Shown here: one piece after another, positions 1 through 6,179 of the stretch
Layout: every line of letters starts with the position of its first letter
Numbering within the stretch: the first letter of the stretch is position 1
DNA from: an uncultured Eubacteriales bacterium
GTDB lineage: Bacteria > Bacillota > Clostridia > Oscillospirales > CAG-272
Direction of reading: 5' to 3'
DNA length: 7,672 nt
NCBI GenBank assembly: GCA_900550625.1
Contig: URSW01000076.1
Span: forward strand, 1-7,672
Translations under genes and position numbers: made by a program
Notes under the pieces: generated by a model
Seen by the model: only the letters and a program-made list of their open reading frames with translations
Databases searched by the model: none
Told to the model about the DNA's origin: nothing

Positions 1-63
1 ATAATTCATAAATTGTTCGGAAAATATATCACGGAAATTAACCAAACCTCTTTTCTGATTCGA

Positions 64-69
64 TATAAT
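64..69 (+). promoter_or_regulatory. Probable -10 box of the MarR-ABC operon promoter
   Basis: A perfect TATAAT lies 57 bases upstream of the regulator's start codon, inside an AT-rich leader (1-68). No good -35 hexamer is found at the usual spacing: 17 bp upstream reads ACCAAA, and a TTAACC is 20 bp away. The promoter may therefore be weak or depend on its AT-rich upstream DNA. The last T of the box is also the first base of the tandem palindromes, so a protein bound there would cover the -10 box and the start site. The -10 is seen; promoter activity is inferred. Confidence 0.65.
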
Positions 70-98
70 GTAAGCACGCTTACAGTTAGCACCCTAAC
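69..98 (+). promoter_or_regulatory. Tandem palindromic double operator, probable MarR-family binding site
   Basis: Two inverted repeats sit next to each other. The first is TGTAAGC-AC-GCTTACA at 69-84, a perfect 7-bp arm with a 2-nt centre. The second is GTTAG-CACC-CTAAC at 85-98. Aligned with a 15-bp period (70-83 against 85-98) they match at 11 of 14 positions, with shared pattern GTWAGCACSCTWAC. Two of the three differences are a matched A-to-T and T-to-A change that keeps the dyad symmetry. They overlap the end of the -10 box and the expected transcription start. MarR-family repressors commonly bind such palindromes and repress their own operon. From memory, GTTAG half-sites are reported for Staphylococcus aureus MepR, but no direct link is shown here. 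Confidence 0.7.
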
Positions 99-110
99 AT
101 AAAACCGGGA

Positions 111-117
111 AAGGAGG
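111..117 (+). promoter_or_regulatory. Strong ribosome binding site that fixes the TTG start of the regulator
   Basis: AAGGAGG ends 9 nt before the TTG at 127. No ATG start with comparable spacing exists in this frame; the next in-frame ATG (residue 39) would remove the first helix of the MarR fold. The near-perfect Shine-Dalgarno therefore supports the non-ATG start. Confidence 0.8.
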
Positions 118-126
118 CTTATTTTC

Positions 127-630
127 TTGAACAGTAACGAAAAAAAGTCGATCGGATTTGAAATACGGATACTTTCGAATCTGATACGGCGTCATATCAA
201 TAATTCGGCATCTCACGCGGAGACGGAAAGCGTGACCGGAATGAACGGCTGGGTGATAGTTTACCTTGCCCATAACAGCGACCGCGACGTGTTCCAGCGC
301 GATCTCGAGGAGCGATTCAACGTCAGACGTTCCACGGTTTCGAATATTCTTTCGCTTATGGAAAAGAAGGGACTTATAAAGAGGGAAAGCGTCGAATGCG
401 ATGCAAGGCTGAAAAAGCTGACGCTTACCGAGAAATCGCTCGAGCTTCTCGAGAAAATGGAAAACGACAGAGTCGAAACGGAAAAGCTGATAACCGACGG
501 GATACCGGAGGAGGAGCTTGCGATGTTTATTTCCGTTGCGGAGCGAATGAAGCAAAATCTTGAAAAATGCGACGGCGAGATGGGGCCCGGGGATGGTCCG
601 AGCTGTTTGGGGAAGGGGAAGAAAATATGA
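127..630 (+). CDS. MarR-family winged-helix transcriptional regulator
   Basis: This 167-residue protein has the usual MarR length and layout. An N-terminal helix (about 8-30) leads into a helical stretch (40-50). The helix-turn-helix spans about 54-80 (DLEERFNV turn, then recognition helix RRSTVSNILSLMEKKG). The wing is at about 84-100, with the family's D-x-R feature as D92-A-R94. A long charged C-terminal helix (101-147) should form the dimer interface. The start is TTG with AAGGAGG 9 nt upstream. Its last codons carry the purine-rich ribosome binding site of the next gene, and the stop overlaps that gene's start as ATGA. As first gene of an exporter operon behind a double palindrome, it is most likely an autorepressor released by a transported or toxic ligand; this role and the ligand are inferred. 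The Gly/Pro/Lys-rich last 20 residues are poorly conserved-looking and may simply reflect the overlapping ribosome binding site. Confidence 0.9.
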   Translation: MNSNEKKSIGFEIRILSNLIRRHINNSASHAETESVTGMNGWVIVYLAHNSDRDVFQRDLEERFNVRRSTVSNILSLMEKKGLIKRESVECDARLKKLTLTEKSLELLEKMENDRVETEKLITDGIPEEELAMFISVAERMKQNLEKCDGEMGPGDGPSCLGKGKKI

Positions 631-2375
631 TAAAGAAGCTTGCCGGATGTATACGGGAATACAAGGCTGCCGCGATACTTACACCGATAACCGTTACATT
701 CGAGGTAATACTTGAGGTAATAATACCGATGCTCATGGCAGTGCTTATCGACCGCGGAATCAACCGCGGAAGTCTGCCCGACATACTGAAAACCGGAGCG
801 CTGCTTGTGGGATGCTGCGTGGTGTCGCTCCTTTGCGGAGCGCTGTCGGGCGGATTCTGCGCGAAGGCCGGTGCGGGATTTGCGAAAAACCTGCGTCACG
901 ATATGTTTTATCGGGTTCAGGATTATTCGTTTGCGAATATAGACAAATTTTCCGCGTCGAGCATAATCACCCGTATGACGACCGACGTCACCAACGTGCA
1001 GAACGCTTTTCAGATGATCATCCGCATAGCGGTGCGCTGTCCCGCAATGCTGATCTTTGCTCTCGTTATGGCGTTCAGCGTGAATGCCGAGCTTGCGCTT
1101 GTGTTTCTTGTTACTACGCCGATCCTCGGTATCGGACTGTTTATAATGATGAAGAGCGCGTTCCCGGTGTTCAACCGCGTGTTTAAAAAGTACGATAACC
1201 TGAACCGCATCGTTCAGGAAAATCTCCGCGGAATCCGTGTCGTAAAAGCGTTTGTCCGCGAGGATTACGAAACCGCAAAGTTCAAGGACGCATCGGAGGA
1301 TATCTACCGCGAATTCACTCTCGCCGAGAGGATACTCGCTTTCAACGGACCGCTCATGCAGCTTGCCGTGTACGGCTCGATACTTTTGATATCGTGGTTC
1401 GGAGCCAACCTTATAATAAAGGGGCAGGGCGCCGAGGGCGCGATGACGACGGGACAGCTTACGAGCATGATCTCATATGCCTCGCAGATACTCATGAGCC
1501 TCATGATGGTGTCGATGGTGCTTGTAATGATAACGATATCGAGAGCCTCCGCAGAGCGTATAGTCGAGGTCCTCGATGAGGAGAGCACGATTAAGAGCCC
1601 TGCCGACCCCGTAACAGAGGTGAGGGACGGTTCGGTCAGCTTCAAAAATGTATCGTTCTCGTATGCGGGAAGGAAAGGCACCGCGTGCCTTTCGGATGTC
1701 AGCCTTGACATTGCCTCGGGTCAGACGGTCGGTATCATAGGCGGTACGGGATCGTCAAAGACGACGCTCGTTCAGCTCATCCCGAGACTCTATGACGTGA
1801 CCGGAGGCACGCTTTCGGTCGGCGGATGCGACGTGCGCGATTACGATATAAAGACGCTTCGTGACAGCGTCGCAATGGTGCTTCAGAAAAACGAGCTTTT
1901 CTCCGGCACGATAAAGGACAATCTTCGCTGGGGCAACGAAAACGCAACGGATGAGGAGCTTGTCGCGGCATGCCGACTCGCGCAGGCGGATTCCTTTATC
2001 CGAGATTTCCCCGACGGATATGACACTTATATAGAACAGGGCGGAACCAATGTTTCCGGGGGACAGAAGCAGCGTTTGTGCATCGCACGCGCGATACTGA
2101 AAAAGCCGAAGATACTTATTCTCGACGACTCGACGAGCGCGGTGGATACCGCCACCGATGCGGCGATACGCCGTGCGTTCGCCGAAGATATCCCGGATAC
2201 TACAAAGATAATCATTGCGCAGCGTATATCGTCGGTGCAGCATGCTGATCAGATAATCGTTCTCGACGGCGGACGTGTGTCCGATGTAGGCACGCATGAC
2301 GAGCTTGTCGCACGCAGCGGAATATACCGCGAAGTGTACGAGTCTCAGACGAAGGGAGGCGGGGACGATGAATAA
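627..2375 (+). CDS. Heterodimeric ABC exporter subunit with degenerate ATP site (transmembrane domain plus ATPase)
   Basis: This 582-residue half-transporter is an inner-membrane subunit. About six transmembrane helices (within residues 14-310) are fused to a nucleotide-binding domain (about 335-575). The visible motifs are Walker A GGTGSSKT (372-379, K378; the usual third Gly is Ser), Q-loop Q420, signature VSGGQ (476-480) and Walker B ending D500-D501. D501 replaces the catalytic Glu, and Q532 replaces the switch His (IAQRIS). In heterodimeric exporters such as TM287/288, LmrCD and BmrCD, this pattern marks the subunit whose Walker motifs form the non-hydrolysing site. Its intact signature should serve the partner's active site. 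The start at 627 overlaps the regulator's stop as ATGA and follows a GGGAAGGGGAAG ribosome binding site; an upstream in-frame ATG at 567 lacks one and lies deep in the regulator. The substrate is not readable; drug, peptide or lipid export are all possible. Confidence 0.93.
   Translation: MIKKLAGCIREYKAAAILTPITVTFEVILEVIIPMLMAVLIDRGINRGSLPDILKTGALLVGCCVVSLLCGALSGGFCAKAGAGFAKNLRHDMFYRVQDYSFANIDKFSASSIITRMTTDVTNVQNAFQMIIRIAVRCPAMLIFALVMAFSVNAELALVFLVTTPILGIGLFIMMKSAFPVFNRVFKKYDNLNRIVQENLRGIRVVKAFVREDYETAKFKDASEDIYREFTLAERILAFNGPLMQLAVYGSILLISWFGANLIIKGQGAEGAMTTGQLTSMISYASQILMSLMMVSMVLVMITISRASAERIVEVLDEESTIKSPADPVTEVRDGSVSFKNVSFSYAGRKGTACLSDVSLDIASGQTVGIIGGTGSSKTTLVQLIPRLYDVTGGTLSVGGCDVRDYDIKTLRDSVAMVLQKNELFSGTIKDNLRWGNENATDEELVAACRLAQADSFIRDFPDGYDTYIEQGGTNVSGGQKQRLCIARAILKKPKILILDDSTSAVDTATDAAIRRAFAEDIPDTTKIIIAQRISSVQHADQIIVLDGGRVSDVGTHDELVARSGIYREVYESQTKGGGDDE
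2352..2358 (+). promoter_or_regulatory. Ribosome binding site that selects the internal start of the second ABC subunit
   Basis: AGGGAGG lies inside the end of the first ABC gene, 9 nt before the ATG at 2368. The frame is open further upstream (to 2296), but the upstream ATG has no such site and would encode residues unlike an exporter leader. This selects 2368 and implies translational coupling through an 8-nt overlap. Confidence 0.7.
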
Positions 2376-4320
2376 GGGCAGACCCATGAAGGGACCCGGC
2401 GGACCGATGAGGGGACCCGGACACCACGGTCAGGGCGGACCGCGCGGCATGGCGGCGGTCAAGTCGATCGACCCGAAAACGGTCGGACGTCTTCTCGGCT
2501 ATATTTTCCGCCATCATAAAACAGTCATGTTTATAGTTCTCGTGTGCGTGATGCTGTCGAGCGTTACCGCCGTCGCCGGCTCGATGTTTCTCGAGACGCT
2601 GATCGACGACTACATCGTTCCGATGACATCTCAGAGCTCACCCGACTTTGCGCCGCTTCTCCGCGCTGTGCTAATAATGGGCGGAATATACCTTATCGGT
2701 ATAATTTCGACCGCGGTTCATTCTCAGATAATGGTCGTTGTGTCGCAGGGCGTTCTCCGCGATATCAGAGACGAAATGTTCGAAAAAATGCAGCACCTGC
2801 CGATCAAATATTTCGACACCAACGCGCACGGCGATATAATGAGCCGATATACGAACGATACCGATACGCTCAGACAGATGATCTCGCAGAGCCTTATCCA
2901 GACGTTCTCGTCTCTTATCACTCTTGTGACGGTGTTCTGCGCAATGATCTCGCTCAGTCCGATCCTCACTCTTATCGCAATAGTCACCGTAGCACTTATA
3001 ATCTTCTCGACGAAGAACATTGCGGCTTCGAGCGGAAAGTACTTCATGAAGCAGCAGACCTCGCTCGGCGCGGTCAACGGATATATTGAGGAAATGATCG
3101 CGGGACAGAAGGTCGTTAAGGTCTTCTGCCACGAGGAACACGCCAAAGAGGATTTCGATAAGCTCAACGGCGACCTTTACGAAAACGCTTTCGCCGCGAA
3201 CAAATACGCGAATATCCTCATGCCGATCATGGGAAATATGTCCCACCTTCAGTATGTGATACTTGCGATTTCGGGCGGCGCGCTTGCGATCTCGGGTGTC
3301 GGCGGACTGACACTCGGCGCGATAGTTTCGTTCCTTCAGCTTTCGAGAAGCTTCACGCAGCCGATCACACAGCTTTCGCAGCAGGTAAGCTCGATCGCAA
3401 TGGCGCTTGCGGGTGCGGGACGCATATTCGATCTTATGGATACCGAGCCTGAGAAGGATGGCGGATATGTAACTCTCGTGAATGCGAAAACGGACGGCGA
3501 CGGCAATATAACCGAGACTCCGGAGCGCACGGGCGTGTGGGCGTGGAAGCATCCCCACGGCGACGGCAGCATCACCTATACAAAGGTCGAGGGCGCCGTC
3601 ACAATGGACAATGTCGATTTTGCCTACGAGGAAGGGAAGGACGTTCTTCACAATATCACGCTGTACGCGAATCCCGGCGAGAAGGTCGCTTTTGTCGGCG
3701 CGACGGGCGCGGGCAAAACCACGATAACGAACCTTATAAACAGATTCTACGATATTGCCGACGGAAAGATACGCTACGACGGTATCAATATAAACAAAAT
3801 AAAGAAGGACGATCTTCGCCGATCGCTCGGCATCGTCCTTCAGGATACGAATCTGTTTACCGGAACGGTAATGGAGAACATACGCTACGGAAAGCTTGAT
3901 GCGACGGATGAAGAGGTGTACGCGGCGGCGCGTCTTGCCAATGCGGACGACTTCATAAGAAGACTGCCCGAGGGATACAATACGATGCTCACGGGCAACG
4001 GTGCAAATCTCTCGCAGGGTCAGCGCCAGCTTATCTCGATAGCGCGCGCCGCAGTGGCTGATCCGCCCGTTATGATACTCGATGAAGCGACCTCGTCGAT
4101 AGATACACGCACTGAGGCGCTTGTTCAGCACGGCATGGATAAGCTGATGCACGGCAGAACGGTTTTCGTTATCGCGCACAGGCTCTCGACGGTCCGCAAT
4201 TCCGACGTGATCATGGTGCTTGAGCACGGACGGATAATCGAGCGCGGAAACCACGAAAAGCTTATCGGAGAGCACGGAAAGTACTATCAGCTTTATACAG
4301 GCGGGCTGGAACTCGAATAA
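2368..4320 (+). CDS. Heterodimeric ABC exporter subunit with catalytic ATP site, Gly/Pro-rich N-terminus
   Basis: The 650-residue partner of the preceding subunit is longer for two reasons. It has a Met/Gly/Pro/His-rich leader (residues 1-28) and a linker insert (about 365-408, including the run RTGVWAWKHPHGDGS) between the membrane domain (about 45-355) and the ATPase domain. The ATPase motifs are Walker A GATGAGKT (444-451, K450), Q-loop Q492, signature LSQGQ (548-552, where Q550 replaces the first Gly), Walker B ILDE (D572, catalytic E573) and switch H604. Thus it supplies the canonical catalytic half-site, and its altered signature faces the partner's degenerate Walker motifs. This complementary pattern is strong evidence that the two work as one heterodimer in the cytoplasmic membrane. 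The start at 2368 overlaps the previous gene by 8 nt behind AGGGAGG. The gene is followed by a terminator. The substrate is unknown, and 'multidrug-like' is only a family-level label. Confidence 0.94.
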   Translation: MNKGRPMKGPGGPMRGPGHHGQGGPRGMAAVKSIDPKTVGRLLGYIFRHHKTVMFIVLVCVMLSSVTAVAGSMFLETLIDDYIVPMTSQSSPDFAPLLRAVLIMGGIYLIGIISTAVHSQIMVVVSQGVLRDIRDEMFEKMQHLPIKYFDTNAHGDIMSRYTNDTDTLRQMISQSLIQTFSSLITLVTVFCAMISLSPILTLIAIVTVALIIFSTKNIAASSGKYFMKQQTSLGAVNGYIEEMIAGQKVVKVFCHEEHAKEDFDKLNGDLYENAFAANKYANILMPIMGNMSHLQYVILAISGGALAISGVGGLTLGAIVSFLQLSRSFTQPITQLSQQVSSIAMALAGAGRIFDLMDTEPEKDGGYVTLVNAKTDGDGNITETPERTGVWAWKHPHGDGSITYTKVEGAVTMDNVDFAYEEGKDVLHNITLYANPGEKVAFVGATGAGKTTITNLINRFYDIADGKIRYDGININKIKKDDLRRSLGIVLQDTNLFTGTVMENIRYGKLDATDEEVYAAARLANADDFIRRLPEGYNTMLTGNGANLSQGQRQLISIARAAVADPPVMILDEATSSIDTRTEALVQHGMDKLMHGRTVFVIAHRLSTVRNSDVIMVLEHGRIIERGNHEKLIGEHGKYYQLYTGGLELE

Positions 4321-4397
4321 GACGCTTGCCGAAAACACAGCTGCTCGGACATATCCGAAATACCGGACGCATCTTCGAATATTTGGTACAATTCCCT

Positions 4398-4423
4398 GAT
4401 TCGGCGGTGCCGATCGCTGAATC
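4398..4423 (+). other. Small imperfect hairpin upstream of the terminator
   Basis: GATTCGGCG (4398-4406) can pair with CGCTGAATC (4415-4423) with one G-T wobble and an 8-nt loop. It sits in the 3' untranslated region of the ABC operon, just before the main terminator, and has no U-tract of its own. It may be a 3'-end stabilising structure or chance. The rest of the gap 4321-4397 shows nothing I can name. Confidence 0.3.
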
Positions 4424-4429
4424 TTAATC

Positions 4430-4473
4430 GATAAAAACTCCCCGGAGCATTTCTGCTCCGGGGAGTTTTTATC
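4430..4473. terminator. Bidirectional intrinsic terminator between convergent operons
   Basis: A perfect 20-bp inverted repeat (4430-4449 with 4454-4473) encloses a TTTC tetraloop. The GC-rich core is CTCCCCGGAGCA paired with TGCTCCGGGGAG. It is flanked by AAAAA on the left and TTTTT on the right, so a U-tract follows the stem in transcripts from either strand. It lies 109 nt after the second ABC gene and 98 nt beyond the end of the glycosylase gene on the other strand, exactly where two converging units need a shared terminator. Confidence 0.93.
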
Positions 4474-4571
4474 TGAGGCACAAGTTGCGAAAAAAGATGT
4501 CGCAGTGAGTTGCGCATCGGTTACGGGGGTCACAGCCTTTGTTTGAAATGCCGCCCTGACGGGAGGAGCGA

Positions 4572-5054
4572 CTATCCGAAAATACGGTTTTTCCATTCCA
4601 TGCGCAGTCGGTCGAGGCTCCATGACGCATTCGCCGGACTTGTTGACGGCAGGCGTATATCATCGATTCCGGTTTTCTCAAGCTGATACCTGCGGTACAT
4701 CGTGTGCGCCGCAGTGCCGTTTGTGAATATCTTTGTTATGCGGCAGTGCGAGAGTATGATCGAAAGATCGTTCGGCACCGCGCCGCGTATGCTCGAATCC
4801 GCAGCCCCCTCGATCTCACATGAAGCGACGGCGTCCCACAGCGCGATTTTGTGCCCGAGAAGAAAATCCTTCTTTTCCTCGGTAGTGTGCGGCTCGTCGC
4901 ACCCGTATACCGAGGAGATCACGCACCAAAACCGATTCTGCGGATGGGCGTAGTAGAATCCGGCACTGCGCGATTTCGGCGAGGGGAACGATCCGAGTAT
5001 GAGTATCTCGGAATTTTCGTCGAACACCGGGTCGATGTTGTGAAGTTTTTTCAT
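4572..5054 (-). CDS. Hypoxanthine (deoxyinosine)-DNA glycosylase, uracil-DNA glycosylase superfamily
   Basis: This 160-residue cytoplasmic protein has the compact size of the small UDG-superfamily enzymes. Motif 1 is ILILGSFPSPKS (17-28), followed by GFYYAHPQNRFW (32-43). Motif 2 is LPSTSPAN (135-142). The GSFP...HPQNRFW pattern is that of the family-6 hypoxanthine-DNA glycosylases, which remove deaminated adenine from DNA to start base-excision repair. In that family, from memory, the Asn of this block (N40 here, about 39 in the characterised enzyme) is catalytically important. IALWD (70-74) and the TNGTAAH segment (111-117) also fit the fold. The start ATG overlaps the stop of the upstream FMN gene as ATGA and no Shine-Dalgarno is visible before it, so translation probably depends on the upstream gene. 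A G:T/U mismatch-type glycosylase (Mug-like) is the alternative but fits the motifs less well. Confidence 0.87.
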   Translation of the reverse strand: MKKLHNIDPVFDENSEILILGSFPSPKSRSAGFYYAHPQNRFWCVISSVYGCDEPHTTEEKKDFLLGHKIALWDAVASCEIEGAADSSIRGAVPNDLSIILSHCRITKIFTNGTAAHTMYRRYQLEKTGIDDIRLPSTSPANASWSLDRLRMEWKNRIFG

Positions 5055-6061
5055 ATCCGTATCATATCACGCGATATCGACGCGATATCGGCGGCGCCGC
5101 ACATGGTCATGGCATCCTCAAGCTCGCGGCGCAGACGGGCAATGTACATCTTTACGCCTTCGTCCCCTCCGCCGTAAACCGCCGTGATGAATGGGCGGGC
5201 AATGAGAACGCCGTCCGCGCCGAGGGCGATCGCCTTGAATATGTCCGCTCCGGAACGTATGCCTCCGTCAACGAGAACCTTTGCGCGTCCCGCGACCGCT
5301 TTCGCGATTTCCGGCAGCACCTCTGCCGTTGACGGGCATTGCGCAAGAACACGTCCTCCGTGATTTGAAACGACGATCGCCGCCGCCCCCGCGCGAATTG
5401 CCTTTTCGGCGCCGCGCACGGTCATGATTCCCTTTACGATAAACAGATTTTTGCAATTGTCTATTATCTTGCGCAGTTCATCTTCGGTCTTTGTCCCCGC
5501 GGGAGGCGTTTTACCCCGCAGAAACGGAAGCCCCGCGGCGTCTACGTCCATTGCGACGGCAAATGCACCGGAATTTTCGACAAGTGCCGTTTTTTCTGCA
5601 ATGGTTTCGCTGTCCCACGGCTTGACAGTCGGCACGGCGCATCCGCCGCACTCGGCGATCGCGCTGCATGCGGAACGCATCACCTCGGGATCAACGCCGT
5701 CCCCGGTGAACGCGCATATCCCCGATTCGGCGCACGAATGTACAAGAATATCGTTGTAGTGTGCGTCGTCGTATTTCTTGCCGTAGTGTAAAGCTACGGC
5801 ACCGACGGGACCGGCGAACACGGGAAGTGAAAATGTCCTTCCGAAAAGCCGTACCGAAGTATCGACGCTTTTTACATCGGTCAGGGTGTCCATGTTGAGC
5901 CTGATCTCGCGCCACTTTGCAAAGTTGCGTGCTGCCACGTCGCCGATCGAGCCGGGACCGGGGATACGGTCGGCGCAGACGCGCCCGTCACATTCGCGGC
6001 AGACGGAGCATTTTTCTTCCGTCGCCTCGCGTGCCGCCTGCATGATTTCTTCGTATGTCAT
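5051..6061 (-). CDS. FMN-dependent alpha-hydroxy-acid dehydrogenase/oxidase family protein
   Basis: This 336-residue TIM-barrel flavoenzyme resembles the glycolate/lactate oxidase and L-lactate dehydrogenase family. Family landmarks are visible: IRLNMDTLTDV near 54-64 in place of the usual entry segment, the FMN-phosphate/active-site Lys in FIVKGIMT (K210), catalytic-base motif SNHGGR (H234, R237), and the phosphate-binding run VDGGIRSGAD (264-273) followed by KAIALGADGVLIARP. It should oxidise a 2-hydroxy acid using FMN, but the substrate and electron acceptor are unknown. The N-terminus has a C-x2-C-x2-C-x4-C cluster (C18, C21, C24, C29), absent from classical lactate oxidases. The usual Asp after SNHGGRxL is Ala240. 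The start is ATG 6061 with GGAGG 6 nt upstream; a TTG at 6082 in frame has no ribosome binding site. The stop overlaps the glycosylase start. It lies 118 nt downstream of ileS on the same strand. Confidence 0.85.
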   Translation of the reverse strand: MTYEEIMQAAREATEEKCSVCRECDGRVCADRIPGPGSIGDVAARNFAKWREIRLNMDTLTDVKSVDTSVRLFGRTFSLPVFAGPVGAVALHYGKKYDDAHYNDILVHSCAESGICAFTGDGVDPEVMRSACSAIAECGGCAVPTVKPWDSETIAEKTALVENSGAFAVAMDVDAAGLPFLRGKTPPAGTKTEDELRKIIDNCKNLFIVKGIMTVRGAEKAIRAGAAAIVVSNHGGRVLAQCPSTAEVLPEIAKAVAGRAKVLVDGGIRSGADIFKAIALGADGVLIARPFITAVYGGGDEGVKMYIARLRRELEDAMTMCGAADIASISRDMIRI

Positions 6062-6067
6062 GAGTTT

Positions 6068-6072
6068 CCTCC
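6068..6072 (-). promoter_or_regulatory. Ribosome binding site that fixes the ATG start of the FMN enzyme
   Basis: GGAGG, read on the - strand, lies 6 nt before the ATG at 6061. The frame is open back to a TTG at 6082, which would add seven residues but has no Shine-Dalgarno. The shorter start is therefore chosen. Confidence 0.8.
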
Positions 6073-6096
6073 GTTCTGTCAAATTTATACGGGAAA

Positions 6097-6133
6097 GGGC
6101 TGCCGTAAAGCGCGACTTGCTTTGCGGCAGCCC
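6097..6133 (-). terminator. Long hairpin between ileS and the FMN gene, possible weak terminator or attenuator
   Basis: GGGCTGCCG-T-AAAGC (6097-6111) faces GCTTT-G-CGGCAGCCC (6119-6133), giving a 15-position stem with one non-Watson-Crick pair and a 7-nt loop. On the - strand, which carries both flanking genes, the stem is followed only by TTTCCC. It may therefore partly end the ileS transcript or act as a processing site. No good U-tract follows on the + strand. The hairpin is seen; its function is inferred. A repeated intergenic palindrome is another possibility. Confidence 0.5.
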
Positions 6134-6179
6134 ATGATATTACCTGTTCGGCATGATCTGCCGGAAATACGCCGAAGCG

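Noticed and set aside
567..626. Upstream ATG start for the first ABC subunit, adding 20 residues.
   Set aside because: No ribosome binding site before it and it lies within the regulator's coding sequence. The ATGA-overlapping start at 627 has a purine-rich site and gives a normal exporter N-terminus.
94..899. Reverse-strand open frames across the regulator and the start of the first ABC gene.
   Set aside because: No ribosome binding sites or domain-like sequence; they are shadows of the + strand genes.
4345..4358. TCGGA-CATA-TCCGA inverted repeat after the ABC operon.
   Set aside because: Only a 5-bp arm, no U-tract and no relation to a promoter; such repeats are expected by chance.
2671..4623. 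A 650-codon open frame antisense to the second ABC gene, running past the terminator.
   Set aside because: It mirrors a well-supported ABC gene, has no recognisable domain, crosses a strong terminator and has an Arg/His-rich composition typical of an antisense shadow from codon bias.
5069..5090. Tandem 11-bp direct repeat ACGCGATATCG x2.
   Set aside because: It lies inside the 3' end of the FMN gene, encodes an ordinary C-terminal segment (DIASISRD), and has only two copies. Probably chance or slippage within coding sequence.
6084..6089. TATAAA on the - strand just upstream of the FMN gene as a possible -10 box.
   Set aside because: No -35 element at a proper distance, and the implied leader would be very short. 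Not enough to call a promoter.
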